NCBI GenBank assembly: GCA_041393015.1
Contig: JAWKKV010000008.1
Coordinates: 1 to 64,000 of the forward strand
Reading direction: 5' to 3'
Length of the DNA: 64,000 nt
Source: JAGQYH01 sp041393015
Lineage (GTDB): Bacteria > Bacteroidota > Bacteroidia > Chitinophagales > JADIYW01
Part shown: in pieces, positions 1 to 9,296 of the stretch
How positions within the stretch are numbered: the stretch's first letter is position 1
Layout: each line of letters starts with the position of its first letter
Notes under the pieces: generated by a model
The model's database searches: none
Told to the model about the DNA's origin: nothing
Seen by the model: only the letters and a program-made list of their open reading frames with translations
Made by a program: the position numbers and the translations under genes

Positions 1-1
1 T

Positions 2-868
2 CATCAATCGGCAAAATATTATGGTGATTTAGAATCCGTTTTTGAAAAATTAAACGGAAAGCCATTATCTTATAACAACTTAGTAGATATTGATGCAGCC
101 GTTCATTTGATTGGAGAATTTAAGGACACTACATTTGTCGTTATTAAACATACCAATTCTTGTGGCGTAGCTTCGCGGGCAACCGTTTTAGAAGCTTGGA
201 AAGCAGCATTGGCTGGAGATCCTGTTTCTGCTTTTGGAGGAATATTAATCACCAATGCTAAAATCGATTTGGCGACGGCAGAAGAGATCAATAAAATATT
301 TTATGAAGTATTAATTGCGCCTGAATTTGACAATGATGCTTTAGAATTGTTAAGATCCAAAAAGAATACAAGAATTTTAAAGCAAAAGAGCTCAGACTTT
401 CCTACCAAACAATTTAAAACGCTTTTAAATGGCGTGATTGAACAAGATGTAGATAAGCAAATTGAGACCAAAGAAGATTGGAAAAAGGCTACTGAAAAAG
501 CTCCTTCACCAGCAGAAGAGAAAGATTTAGAATTCGCTTTAAAGGTTTGTAAACACTTAAAGTCAAATACTATCGTTCTTGCCAAGGATAATCAATTATT
601 GAGTATGGGTTGCGGTCAAACATCAAGAGTAGATGCTTTAAGGCAAGCGATTGAAAAAGCAGGGAATATGGGGTTTGATTTAAAAGGGGCGGTAATGGCA
701 TCGGATGCATTCTTCCCTTTTCCTGATTGTGTGGAAATAGCCGGAGATGCAGGCATAACCGCTGTTGTTCAGCCTGGAGGATCTATAAAAGATCAAGATT
801 CAATTGATTGTTGTAACCAAAAAGATATGTCAATGGTGTTAACCGGCGTACGTCATTTTAAACATTAA
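2..868 (+). CDS. purH: Bifunctional AICAR transformylase/IMP cyclohydrolase PurH, C-terminal part
   Basis: The last two steps of IMP synthesis are formylation of AICAR with 10-formyl-THF and ring closure. Only the C-terminal 288 codons are present; the reading frame is open from base 2, so the N-terminal cyclohydrolase domain lies outside the window. The segment covers most of the transformylase domain, with the signature KHTNSCGVAS (family KHxNPCG, here Ser for Pro) near residue 49 of the visible part. It ends in TGVRHFKH, the usual C-terminus of the family. The stop is 20 bp before mreB on the same strand, so the two may be co-transcribed, although they share no pathway. Identity is secure; only the truncation by the window edge limits it. 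Confidence 0.95.
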   Translation, partial: HQSAKYYGDLESVFEKLNGKPLSYNNLVDIDAAVHLIGEFKDTTFVVIKHTNSCGVASRATVLEAWKAALAGDPVSAFGGILITNAKIDLATAEEINKIFYEVLIAPEFDNDALELLRSKKNTRILKQKSSDFPTKQFKTLLNGVIEQDVDKQIETKEDWKKATEKAPSPAEEKDLEFALKVCKHLKSNTIVLAKDNQLLSMGCGQTSRVDALRQAIEKAGNMGFDLKGAVMASDAFFPFPDCVEIAGDAGITAVVQPGGSIKDQDSIDCCNQKDMSMVLTGVRHFKH

Positions 869-888
869 TAAATTAAGGAAAAGTAGAG

Positions 889-1911
889 ATGGGATTGTTT
901 AACTTTTTTTCTAAAGAAATTGCGATTGACCTGGGAACGGCCAATACACTAATTATATATAAAGACAAGGTAATTGTAGATCAACCTTCTATTGTTGCTA
1001 TTGATATAAAAACGGAGCAAGTGATTGCTGTAGGAGAAAAGGCTCTCCAAATGCAAGGTAAAACACATGCTCAAGTAGAAACTATAAGACCTTTAAAGGA
1101 CGGTGTAATTGCTGACTTTAGAGCAGCAGAAGCTATGATTAGAGGCTTTATTGCCATGATGAATGAAAGCAATAGATGGTTCAAGCCTTCTTTAACCATG
1201 GTAATTTGTATTCCATCGGGCATTACAGAAGTTGAGAAAAGAGCCGTTTTTGATTCAGCAGAACATGCTAATGCAAGAGAGCGATACTTAATTTACGAAC
1301 CAATGGCAGCAGCCTTAGGTATTGGTTTAGACGTTGAGCAACCACAAGGAAACATGATTATTGATATCGGAGGAGGAACCACAGAAATTGCTGTTATCTC
1401 TTTATCCGGTATAGTTTCTGATCAATCTATAAGAGTAGCGGGCGACGAGTTTACCTATGATATTATTGAGTATGTTAAACGTCAACACAATATTTTAATT
1501 GGAGAACGCACAGCGGAAGCCATAAAGATTAATTGCGGATCAGCACTTCAAAACTTAGATGATCCTCCGGAAGATTACGCCGTTCACGGACGAGATTTAA
1601 TTACTGGTATTCCAAAGCAAATTATTGTATCTTATTCTGAAATCGCCGGAGCGTTAGATAAATCTATTTCTAAGATTGAAGAAGCGATCATGAAATCGTT
1701 AGAAGGCACACCGCCGGAATTAGCTTCGGATATTTATCAAAGAGGTTTACACTTAACAGGTGGAGGAGCTTTATTGAGAGGTTTAGATCAAAGAATAAGT
1801 GCCAAAACTAAATTGCCTGTTAAAGTTGCAGAAGATCCATTGAGAGCGGTAGTGAGAGGTACAGGCTTAGCTTTGAAAAATAGACATAAGTATACTTTTT
1901 TAATGAGTTAG
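889..1911 (+). CDS. mreB: Rod shape-determining protein MreB (bacterial actin)
   Basis: MreB forms ATP-dependent filaments under the inner membrane and positions the elongasome that builds the lateral wall. The 340-residue protein has the usual length and shows the actin-fold nucleotide motifs: phosphate-1 DLGTANT (14-20), phosphate-2 DIGGGTTE (159-166) and an adenosine-type LTGGGALLRG near residue 285. The start ATG lies 20 bp after purH. It is the first gene of a canonical mreB-mreC-mreD-mrdA-rodA cluster, so it should work with these in rod-shape maintenance. About 90 bp separate it from mreC, the longest gap in the cluster; that gap holds an A-run and short repeated motifs but no clear terminator. 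Confidence 0.97.
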   Translation: MGLFNFFSKEIAIDLGTANTLIIYKDKVIVDQPSIVAIDIKTEQVIAVGEKALQMQGKTHAQVETIRPLKDGVIADFRAAEAMIRGFIAMMNESNRWFKPSLTMVICIPSGITEVEKRAVFDSAEHANARERYLIYEPMAAALGIGLDVEQPQGNMIIDIGGGTTEIAVISLSGIVSDQSIRVAGDEFTYDIIEYVKRQHNILIGERTAEAIKINCGSALQNLDDPPEDYAVHGRDLITGIPKQIIVSYSEIAGALDKSISKIEEAIMKSLEGTPPELASDIYQRGLHLTGGGALLRGLDQRISAKTKLPVKVAEDPLRAVVRGTGLALKNRHKYTFLMS

Positions 1912-2000
1912 AGAATAAAGTGATTAAAAAAAAAAGCCACTTAATAGTTACCCAATCACCTGCTTAAAGCTAATAGCTTACGGCTTAAAGCAAAACATTT

Positions 2001-2816
2001 ATGCGTAATCTATTTCTATTCATAAAACAGTTTTATCCATTCTTTCTATTTCTGTTACTAGAGATCATTGCTTTTATTTTAATTTCTAGATCTAATGCTT
2101 ATCACCATACTACTTACGTAAACTCCTCTAATCAAGTCACAGGAGCGATTTATGAAAAACAAGATGGTGTTACGGAATATTTTAAATTGAAACAGGTAAA
2201 TGAAGTGTTAGAAGCTGAGAATGCCATGTTGCGAAATAAATTAGCAAGTTTCAGGTCGTTAGTTGATTCAGGATATGTTGATACTGTAGGTAATGTTGTT
2301 TATGAGTTTTGGCCGGCGAATGTGATTAATCATTCTACACACAAAAAGTATAACTACTTTACTTTAGATAAAGGCAAAAAAGATGGAATGGTGGAAGGCA
2401 TGGGCGTAATTGATGCTAAAGGAATTGTTGGAACAGTAACCAATGTTTCGAATAAATACTCCGTTGGTATTTCCATGTTAAACAATAATGCCAGAACCAG
2501 TGTGAAGCACAAAAAATCTGGCGCCATCGGTTTAATGCGTTGGACAGGAAATAATATTCTTACTCATTTTGTGGAAGATATCACCAAAACGGCCAGAGTA
2601 CAAATAGGTGATACTATTGTCACTAGTGGCTATTCTACTTTTTATCCAGAGGGAATTGTAGTGGGTACGGTCTCAAAATCATCGTTGAGAGATGGAAGTA
2701 ACTTTTTTGATATTGAAGTGAATTTAGCGAATGATATTTTATCTTTAGAAAAGGTATATGTTGTTAATCATTATGATAAAGTGGAATTAGATAGTTTAGA
2801 AAATACGCCTGAATGA
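2001..2816 (+). CDS. mreC: Rod shape-determining protein MreC
   Basis: MreC is a bitopic inner-membrane protein whose periplasmic beta domains activate PBP2 in the elongasome. The 271-residue product has one N-terminal membrane segment (about residues 9-29, rich in F, L and I), a short coiled-coil stretch (about 55-85), and then the MreC beta-barrel region. That region contains the typical DKGKKDGMVEGMGVID and GIVGTVTNVS patterns. It overlaps mreD by 4 bp, indicating translational coupling. Sequence similarity to MreC is moderate by eye, but length, topology and position between mreB and mreD make the call firm. Confidence 0.93.
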   Translation: MRNLFLFIKQFYPFFLFLLLEIIAFILISRSNAYHHTTYVNSSNQVTGAIYEKQDGVTEYFKLKQVNEVLEAENAMLRNKLASFRSLVDSGYVDTVGNVVYEFWPANVINHSTHKKYNYFTLDKGKKDGMVEGMGVIDAKGIVGTVTNVSNKYSVGISMLNNNARTSVKHKKSGAIGLMRWTGNNILTHFVEDITKTARVQIGDTIVTSGYSTFYPEGIVVGTVSKSSLRDGSNFFDIEVNLANDILSLEKVYVVNHYDKVELDSLENTPE

Positions 2817-3322
2817 CCTTTAAATACACATTGAATAATTTTATAGTATTGCTAACAGTATTGTTGCTTCAAATACTAGTATTCAATAATGTAAATGTAT
2901 ATAATGTTGGATTTCCAATGATTTATCCGTTGGTAATATTATTGCTTCCGGTTAAACAACCAGCTTATTGGGTATTGTTAGCAGCATTTTTAACAGGTTT
3001 AGTACTCGATTTTTTTACCAATACCGGTGGTTTACATGCCGCCTCATTAACAACAATGGCATTTACAAGAATTTTTGTGATTAATAAATTGGAACCTCAA
3101 GCTAATTATGGCAAAGAGGATAGGCCCGGATTGGCAAAATTTGGCTGGAGATGGGCGTTAATATATTTTTCAATTTTGATATTGGTACACCATTTTTTCT
3201 ACTTTTTCGTTGAAGAAAGCTCTTTTAAGCATTTTGGCGAAGTGCTATTAAAAACAGGTGTGAGTACCATCTTGTCTTTTATATTGATGATAGCTTTAAA
3301 CGCATTTATTTTCAGAAGCTAA
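2813..3322 (+). CDS. mreD: Rod shape-determining protein MreD
   Basis: A 169-residue, very hydrophobic protein with about five predicted membrane helices and almost no soluble part, as expected of MreD, the integral-membrane partner of MreC in the elongasome. The start ATG overlaps the mreC stop, and its stop is immediately followed by the mrdA ATG with no gap. The motif LVLDFFTNTGGLHAAS in the middle is typical of the Bacteroidota version. MreD sequences diverge fast, so the call rests on topology, size and operon position. Confidence 0.9.
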   Translation: MTFKYTLNNFIVLLTVLLLQILVFNNVNVYNVGFPMIYPLVILLLPVKQPAYWVLLAAFLTGLVLDFFTNTGGLHAASLTTMAFTRIFVINKLEPQANYGKEDRPGLAKFGWRWALIYFSILILVHHFFYFFVEESSFKHFGEVLLKTGVSTILSFILMIALNAFIFRS

Positions 3323-5152
3323 ATGATAGAAAAGGATCAACAGTACGGTATTTTAAGAACAATGGTAGTCGTCATTGGAATTATTTTATTGATCAAACTT
3401 TTCATGATCCAAGTCATTAACCCAAGCTATAAATTAAAGGCTCGAAACAACGTAGTTAAAATGCGTACGGAATTTCCTTCAAGAGGATTAATTTATGACC
3501 GCAATGGTAAGGTGATTGTTTACAATGATCCTGTTTACGACATCATGGTGACCGCTAAGCATTTAAAAAACATAGATACACTAAAACTTTGTGAACTTTT
3601 AGAAATCACCAAGTCCGATTTTGAGGATAGAATGGCGGCTATAAAAGAGGCTAAAAGTCCAAGAAAGCCAGTCATATTTCTAAGAAACATTACACCGGTT
3701 AAATTTGCAAAGTTTCACGAGCACCTTTATCAATTCAAAGGATTTTCATTTGATAAAAAAAGCATTAGAAGGTATCCAAATGGTGGCGCTGCACATGTTT
3801 TAGGATATATCAGCGAAGTGAGCGAAAGAGAAGTTGAGAACAGTGATGGTTATTATAAACCGGGAGATTATATTGGAACCATTGGTTTAGAAAAAGCTTA
3901 TGAAGATAAGTTAAGAGGAGTAAAAGGGATAAGATATGAGATTGTAGATGTTTTTAATAATCTTCAAGGACCTTTTAAAGATGGTGCAGAGGATATCATT
4001 CCTGTGGCAGGAACTGATTTGATGAGTTCATTAGATATCGACCTTCAAATCTATGGCGAATCATTAATGAAGAATAAAGTTGGATCAGTAGTAGCCATTG
4101 ACCCTGCTACCGGTGAAGTGCTTGCTTATATTAGTAGTCCCGCTTACGACCCGAATCTCTTAAGTGGTAGATATAGAGGTCATAATTACGCTGTTTTAAG
4201 TCAAGACACTTTAAAGCCATTATACAATCGACCGGTTTCAGCTGCCTATCCACCCGGAAGTACTTTTAAGCCTATGATGTCTTTAATCGCTTATCAAGAA
4301 GGAATTAAAACACCAACTGAAGGTTATGTGTGTAATGGAGGATATAGAATTCCCGGCCATACAGTTGGCTGCCATGAACATACTCCGTTACAATCCGGTA
4401 GAGATGCTATTCGTTTTTCATGCAATGCCTATTACTGTGATATTTTATCAAAAATGCTATCCAACAAAAAATATGGAAGTGTGGAGGAAGCCTATAAAGT
4501 TTGGGCAGATTACTTAGATCAATTTGGTTTTGGTCATCGATTAAACATTGATGTTCTTTCTGAAAACACTGGAAATGTGCCATCTGTTGACTATTACAAT
4601 AAAATTTATGGCAGAAATAGATGGAAAGCAAGTACAGTTATTTCTTTAGCTATCGGACAAGGAGAAATTTTAGCAACACCATTACAAATGGCGAATGAAA
4701 TGGCTATCATTGCTAATCGCGGTTACTACTACGAGCCGCATCTAGTGAAAGCAGAAGTAAGAAATGATACTGCTCGTTCTGCAAGATTTCAAAAACATGA
4801 AATTAAAATTGATGCCGCACTTTTTGAGGAAGTAATTTTAGGAATGGAAGACGTGTTTATAAATGGTACAGGAAGAGGTGTTTTTAAAGAAGGTTTTCCT
4901 CAATGCGGTAAAACTGGTACAGCTGAGAATCCGCACGGTAAAGATCACTCCTTATTTGTTGCCTTTGCACCAAAAGACAATCCGAAAATTGCGATAGCAG
5001 TAATTGTTGAGAATGCTGGTTTTGGTTCTACTTATGCTGCTCCAATAGCTTCTTTAATGATGGAAAAATATGTGAATGATAGCATTTCAACAGATAGACT
5101 GAGGATTGAAGAGAAAATGTTAAATGCAAATTTAATTAGTAATGAGGACTAG
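3323..5152 (+). CDS. mrdA: Penicillin-binding protein 2 (peptidoglycan D,D-transpeptidase)
   Basis: Class B PBP that cross-links peptidoglycan during lateral wall growth, paired with the RodA glycosyltransferase. The 609-residue protein has an N-terminal membrane anchor (about 12-30), a PBP dimerisation/pedestal domain (about 50-220) and a transpeptidase domain. All three active-site motifs are present: S313-T-F-K316 with the nucleophile Ser313, S366-C-N368, and K530-T-G532 in CGKTGTAE. It starts directly after the mreD stop and overlaps rodA by 11 bp, so tight coupling of PBP2 and RodA is likely. Confidence 0.96.
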   Translation: MIEKDQQYGILRTMVVVIGIILLIKLFMIQVINPSYKLKARNNVVKMRTEFPSRGLIYDRNGKVIVYNDPVYDIMVTAKHLKNIDTLKLCELLEITKSDFEDRMAAIKEAKSPRKPVIFLRNITPVKFAKFHEHLYQFKGFSFDKKSIRRYPNGGAAHVLGYISEVSEREVENSDGYYKPGDYIGTIGLEKAYEDKLRGVKGIRYEIVDVFNNLQGPFKDGAEDIIPVAGTDLMSSLDIDLQIYGESLMKNKVGSVVAIDPATGEVLAYISSPAYDPNLLSGRYRGHNYAVLSQDTLKPLYNRPVSAAYPPGSTFKPMMSLIAYQEGIKTPTEGYVCNGGYRIPGHTVGCHEHTPLQSGRDAIRFSCNAYYCDILSKMLSNKKYGSVEEAYKVWADYLDQFGFGHRLNIDVLSENTGNVPSVDYYNKIYGRNRWKASTVISLAIGQGEILATPLQMANEMAIIANRGYYYEPHLVKAEVRNDTARSARFQKHEIKIDAALFEEVILGMEDVFINGTGRGVFKEGFPQCGKTGTAENPHGKDHSLFVAFAPKDNPKIAIAVIVENAGFGSTYAAPIASLMMEKYVNDSISTDRLRIEEKMLNANLISNED

Positions 5153-6404
5153 AAGTAACTTATTCGGACCGATAGATGAAGTGCTGGTATTTATACTACT
5201 GGCCTTAATGTTAATTGGTTTCGGAGCTATTTTTACTTCTCAATACGAACCTGCAAACTGGCATTTGTTTGATTTGAGTAAGAATTATGGTAAACAGTTG
5301 CTTTGGATTGGGGTCTCTCTTGCCATGTTTATTTTTATTCAATTAATTGATGCTAGACTGATTGTTTCATTGTCTTATATAATATATGGCTTAATGATTG
5401 GGCTGCTCTTAATCGTTTTTGTTAAAGGACAGTCGGTAGGAGGTAATCAAAACTGGATCAACTTTGGGTTTTTTAAACTACAACCTTCAGAATTTGTAAA
5501 ATATGGAACAGCATTAGCGCTAGCTAGGTTTCTAAGTCGTCCATTGGTGAAATTTAGTCGATTAAAAGATCGAATGATTATTGGAGCGATCATAGGATTG
5601 CCACTATTATTGATTCTGAAACAAGGAGATGTCGGCTCAGCATTGGTTTATGTTGGATTTGTTTTTGTACTGAATCGAGTAGGCTTACCTAATGGATTGA
5701 TTTATTTAGGAATTTATGTGATTACTATTTCGGTTTTATCGCTTTTGATAAATGAGTATATACTGATGGGTGGCTTAGTTGTGATCAGTTTAATTATCAT
5801 CTACTTCAATAGAAAATCAAGGCAGTTAATTTATTTTGTAGGAATTGTTGCCGTAGCGTCTTGTATCTATATAAAAGGAGTAGATCTTATTTTTAATAAT
5901 GTTCTAAAAGATTATCATAGAGAAAGAGTAAATGTAATGCTGGGCAAAGTTTCTGATAATGCAGGAGCAGCCTATAACTTAAACCAATCGAAAATTGCTA
6001 TTGGTTCCGGAGGGATATTTGGCAAAGGTTATTTGCAAGGAACGCAAACCCGTTATGATTTTGTACCGGAATTAAGCACAGACTTTATTTTTTGTACTAT
6101 TGGAGAAGAGCTTGGATTTATGGGTTCTTTAATAGTGATAGGTCTATTTATGGCTTTGCTCTTGCGGATTATATTTTTAGCAGAACGACAACGCTCCGTC
6201 TTTAATCAGTTGTTTATGTATAGTGTTGCCGCTATTATTTTTATGCACTTTATGATCAATATCGGCATGACTATTGGCTTAGCGCCCGTTATTGGAATTC
6301 CTCTGCCATTTATAAGCTATGGAGGTTCTTCTCTGATATCATTCACCTTGATGATTGCTACCGTTGTGAAGCTAGATAGCGATAGATTGTTGCATTTTAG
6401 ATAA
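5142..6404 (+). CDS. rodA: Rod shape-determining protein RodA (SEDS glycosyltransferase)
   Basis: A SEDS-family peptidoglycan polymerase of the inner membrane that uses lipid II and works with PBP2. The 420-residue protein has about ten membrane segments and the SEDS hallmarks: QPSEFVKYGTALALARFLS near residue 110, GKGYLQGTQTRYDFVPELSTDFIF near 300 and PFISYGGSSL near 390. The start overlaps the end of mrdA by 11 bp. It closes the rod-shape operon; the next gene is convergent. FtsW is the alternative SEDS member, but the neighbours decide for RodA. Confidence 0.95.
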   Translation: MRTRSNLFGPIDEVLVFILLALMLIGFGAIFTSQYEPANWHLFDLSKNYGKQLLWIGVSLAMFIFIQLIDARLIVSLSYIIYGLMIGLLLIVFVKGQSVGGNQNWINFGFFKLQPSEFVKYGTALALARFLSRPLVKFSRLKDRMIIGAIIGLPLLLILKQGDVGSALVYVGFVFVLNRVGLPNGLIYLGIYVITISVLSLLINEYILMGGLVVISLIIIYFNRKSRQLIYFVGIVAVASCIYIKGVDLIFNNVLKDYHRERVNVMLGKVSDNAGAAYNLNQSKIAIGSGGIFGKGYLQGTQTRYDFVPELSTDFIFCTIGEELGFMGSLIVIGLFMALLLRIIFLAERQRSVFNQLFMYSVAAIIFMHFMINIGMTIGLAPVIGIPLPFISYGGSSLISFTLMIATVVKLDSDRLLHFR

Positions 6405-6466
6405 ACGTTCACTCCTCTCCAGCCGCAAGGGAACACTATCGATTAGCTTTTAGCTAAGATGTAGAA

Positions 6467-6820
6467 TTAAGCAGAAAAAGAACTGCCGCAACCACAAGTC
6501 TCACCGGCATTAGGATTATTAAAAACAAATCCCCTATTATCTAAACCTTCTGTAAAATCTAACTCAGTACCATCTAAGTATAACTCATGCGCTTTTTCAA
6601 TGATTACAGTTACATCGTCTACTTGGTAAGCGTTATCTTTTTCACTGACTTTGTCAAAACCTAATATATAACTAAAGCCTGCACATCCACCACCTTTAAC
6701 ACCAATTCGCAAACCATAACCTGTTGGCACTTCTTTCTCTTTTAAAAGATCTTTTACCTCTTTTATCGCTCCTTCAGTTAGTTTAATTGGAATTTTATTA
6801 TCTATTTGTACAGTGCTCAT
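6467..6820 (-). CDS. A-type iron-sulfur carrier (IscA/ErpA/SufA family)
   Basis: Carries Fe-S clusters from the assembly scaffold to apo-proteins in the cytoplasm. The 117-residue protein is of family length and has the three conserved cysteines: Cys46 in GGGCAGFSY and Cys109/Cys111 in the C-terminal ETCGCGSSF. It is convergent with rodA and divergent from the next gene, so it is a single-gene unit. No isc, suf or other Fe-S gene is adjacent, so I cannot tell ErpA, IscA and SufA apart. A short hairpin (TTAGCT-TTT-AGCTAA) lies in the 62-bp gap to rodA. Confidence 0.93.
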   Translation of the reverse strand: MSTVQIDNKIPIKLTEGAIKEVKDLLKEKEVPTGYGLRIGVKGGGCAGFSYILGFDKVSEKDNAYQVDDVTVIIEKAHELYLDGTELDFTEGLDNRGFVFNNPNAGETCGCGSSFSA

Positions 6821-6969
6821 TTTTTTTTATTTAATCTGAATAACAAAAACGCTATCAATTCAGTTCTATATATTTGAAGTTAATTCAAATTAGAAATTTG
6901 ATAAGGCGTTTTAAACGTATCAAATACAAAATTAATAAGAATTAACTGTAAAATTTAAATTCAACCATT

Positions 6970-7536
6970 ATGTATACCAACCAAATATTAGAATTGCTGA
7001 AATACATCATTCCGTCTATTGTAATTTTTGCAGGAACTTACCTTATCATGAGTAACTTTTTTACCAACCAATGGAAAGAAAAAAGCTTTGAAATGAAAGG
7101 CAAAGAGCTAGAATTGAAGAATAAGGAATTGGCAGAGAGAAATAAAGTGGTATTGCCAATTAAGCTTCAAGCTTACGAGCGGCTCATTATTTTCTTAGAA
7201 CGAATTAACCCAAACAGCAGTATTCAAAGAGTTAGACAGCCGGGCATGACGGCCAATGATTTACAACTAGCATTGGTATCTAATATTAGAGCAGAGTTTG
7301 AACACAACACGGCTCAACAATTATATATTTCTATAGAAGCATGGCAATTGGTGAAAACAGTAAAAGAAGAGATGATTAAGCTGTATAACCTAATCGGCTC
7401 AAATATGCCAAAAGATGCTATGGCGCTCGACTATAGTAGAGCTATCTTAGAATACCTGCTCAATACAGATAAAGATTTACCAACCGATACAGCTATCAAG
7501 TTTTTGAAAGACGATGCCGCTAAATTCCTTAGCTAA
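6970..7536 (+). CDS. Conserved membrane-anchored protein of unknown function
   Basis: A 188-residue protein with one N-terminal membrane segment (about residues 12-29), a charged coiled-coil stretch with KGKELELKNKELAERN (about 42-60), and a helical C-terminal part starting PIKLQAYERLIIFLERINP. I recognise this arrangement as a Bacteroidota-wide hypothetical family, but no function is established from sequence. The stop codon overlaps the start of the following lipoprotein by one base, so it is probably co-transcribed with the split 5'-nucleotidase genes. The upstream gap is AT-rich and contains a TATATTTG element (6869-6876) that could be the promoter. Confidence 0.7.
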   Translation: MYTNQILELLKYIIPSIVIFAGTYLIMSNFFTNQWKEKSFEMKGKELELKNKELAERNKVVLPIKLQAYERLIIFLERINPNSSIQRVRQPGMTANDLQLALVSNIRAEFEHNTAQQLYISIEAWQLVKTVKEEMIKLYNLIGSNMPKDAMALDYSRAILEYLLNTDKDLPTDTAIKFLKDDAAKFLS

Positions 7537-8279
7537 TGAAGACTGTACAAATTTTAGTAGCAAGCTTATTACTAATACTGTCTTTTGGATGCAAACCTTT
7601 GCATGTCATTCATACTGAAGCTGAAGAGATAAAAACTTCAGAAGAATCAAAACAAGCAGACGAAATCAATTCAATGATTGCGCCTTATAAAGAACAGCTG
7701 GAAGGTGAAATGGAAGACACGTTAGCCTTTTTAATGGAAGATCTTAATTTAGGTAAGCCGGAAAGCACATTAGGAAACCATGTAGCAGAAATCATTTATT
7801 GGGAAGCTCAAAGAAATTACGATCAAAAAGTTGATTTTGCTATATCCAATATCGGAGGCATTCGTGTGCCTTCAGTTAGTAAAGGTCCATTACAAATAAA
7901 AGATGCTTATCAGATTATGCCATTTGATAATTATGTGTCCATTATGAAAGTGCCAGGCAGTATTGTTTTAGAATTAGCGAATAATATGGCTGCTAATGGC
8001 GGTTGGCCCATACATCTAATGAGCTATGATATTCAAAACAACAAAGCTGTTAATATTAAAATACAAGGAGAGGTTTTTGATATAAACAAAGAATATTCAA
8101 TAGCATTAACGGATTACTTAGCCAATGGAGGCGATTATCTAAGCTTTCTTAAAAATTATGCCTATATAAATACAGATATATATATGCGTGATGCCATCAT
8201 TAGCTTTTGGAAGACTAAATCTAGTAGTAATCAGAAAATAGAAGGCGTTCTAGATGGCAGAGTTAAAATAATTCAGTAA
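7536..8279 (+). CDS. Lipoprotein with 5'-nucleotidase C-terminal (substrate-binding) domain
   Basis: A 247-residue lipoprotein with the signal LLLILSFGC, the lipidated Cys being about residue 19. The body matches the C-terminal domain of 5'-nucleotidases (SNIGGIRVP near 106-114, DAYQIMPFDNYV, and SIALTDYLANGGDYL near 190). No metallophosphatase domain is present; that half is the next gene, 13 bp downstream. Normal family members carry both domains on one chain in the order catalytic then binding, so here the enzyme is split and the gene order reversed. The two products probably act together in the periplasm or at the outer membrane on nucleotides or related phosphoesters. Confidence 0.85.
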   Translation: MKTVQILVASLLLILSFGCKPLHVIHTEAEEIKTSEESKQADEINSMIAPYKEQLEGEMEDTLAFLMEDLNLGKPESTLGNHVAEIIYWEAQRNYDQKVDFAISNIGGIRVPSVSKGPLQIKDAYQIMPFDNYVSIMKVPGSIVLELANNMAANGGWPIHLMSYDIQNNKAVNIKIQGEVFDINKEYSIALTDYLANGGDYLSFLKNYAYINTDIYMRDAIISFWKTKSSSNQKIEGVLDGRVKIIQ

Positions 8280-8292
8280 CTTTTAGGCGTCC

Positions 8293-9222
8293 ATGAATAG
8301 AAGAAATTTTATAAGAATAGGTGCTTTAACGGGAGTTGGAGCATTAAGTCCATGGCCATTGCAAGCTTTTGCAAAGGGAGATTTTATTAAACTTACTATT
8401 CTACATACCAATGATGTTCATAGTAGAATAGAGCCTTTTCCTGCAAACGATAAAAAATATCCGGGTATGGGAGGGGCTGCAGCAAGAGCAGCTATCATTA
8501 AAGAGATAAGAGCCAAAGAAGAACATCTACTGTTATTAGATGCTGGCGATATGTTTCAAGGAACACCCTATTTTAATTTTTTTGGTGGCGAATTGGAATT
8601 TAAGCTCATGAGTGAAATGGGATATGATGCAGCAACCATTGGAAATCATGATTTTGATGCCGGCATCGATGGTCTTTATCAACAACTGAAAAATGCAAAT
8701 TTTCCGCTTTTGAATAGCAATTATGACTTTACCGACACTATTATGGAAGGTCAAACATTACCATTTAAAATTTTCAACAAAGGAAAATTAAAAATTGGGG
8801 TATTTGGTCTTGGAGTAGAATTAGATGGTTTGGTGCCTTCTAAACTGTATGGCAATACAAAATATTTAGACCCTATTAAAGTTGCTAATGAAACGGCAAA
8901 GCATTTAAAAAAGGAAATGAAGTGCGATTACGTGGTGGTTTTATCACATTTGGGATTTGAGTATAGTCACAATAAAGTGTCAGACAAAGTACTCGCTTCA
9001 AGCTCTAGTAATATTGATTTAATACTTGGAGGTCATACACACACTTTCTTAGACGAGCCTGTTTGGGAGAAAAATTTAGAGGGTGAAATGGTCATGATTA
9101 ACCAAGTTGGATGGGCTGGTTTAATTTTAGGTAAAATCGAAATTTATTTCCATAAAAGTTTCAACAAAAAATGGACGTATGGGGAAACTGTTATTGTGGA
9201 TAAAAAACCAATAGGAATTTGA
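8293..9222 (+). CDS. Periplasmic metallophosphatase, 5'-nucleotidase N-terminal domain
   Basis: A calcineurin-like metallophosphoesterase that probably hydrolyses nucleotides outside the cytoplasm. The N-terminus NRRNFIRIG followed by a hydrophobic stretch looks like a Tat signal. Metal-binding motifs are complete: TNDVHSR (Asp41, His43), LDAGDMFQG (Asp83), GNHDFDAG (Asn118-His119-Asp120), LSHLGFE and GGHTHTF. The 309-residue chain ends after the catalytic domain; the substrate-binding domain is on the preceding gene. A poly-T run follows the stop. The pair is best read as a two-subunit UshA-like enzyme. Confidence 0.88.
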   Translation: MNRRNFIRIGALTGVGALSPWPLQAFAKGDFIKLTILHTNDVHSRIEPFPANDKKYPGMGGAAARAAIIKEIRAKEEHLLLLDAGDMFQGTPYFNFFGGELEFKLMSEMGYDAATIGNHDFDAGIDGLYQQLKNANFPLLNSNYDFTDTIMEGQTLPFKIFNKGKLKIGVFGLGVELDGLVPSKLYGNTKYLDPIKVANETAKHLKKEMKCDYVVVLSHLGFEYSHNKVSDKVLASSSSNIDLILGGHTHTFLDEPVWEKNLEGEMVMINQVGWAGLILGKIEIYFHKSFNKKWTYGETVIVDKKPIGI

Positions 9223-9296
9223 TTTTTTTTAGAAGTTTTTTTTCTTCAAATTTACAGTCCCGTCATTAGATAACCAATTAAAACCTAATTACCAAT

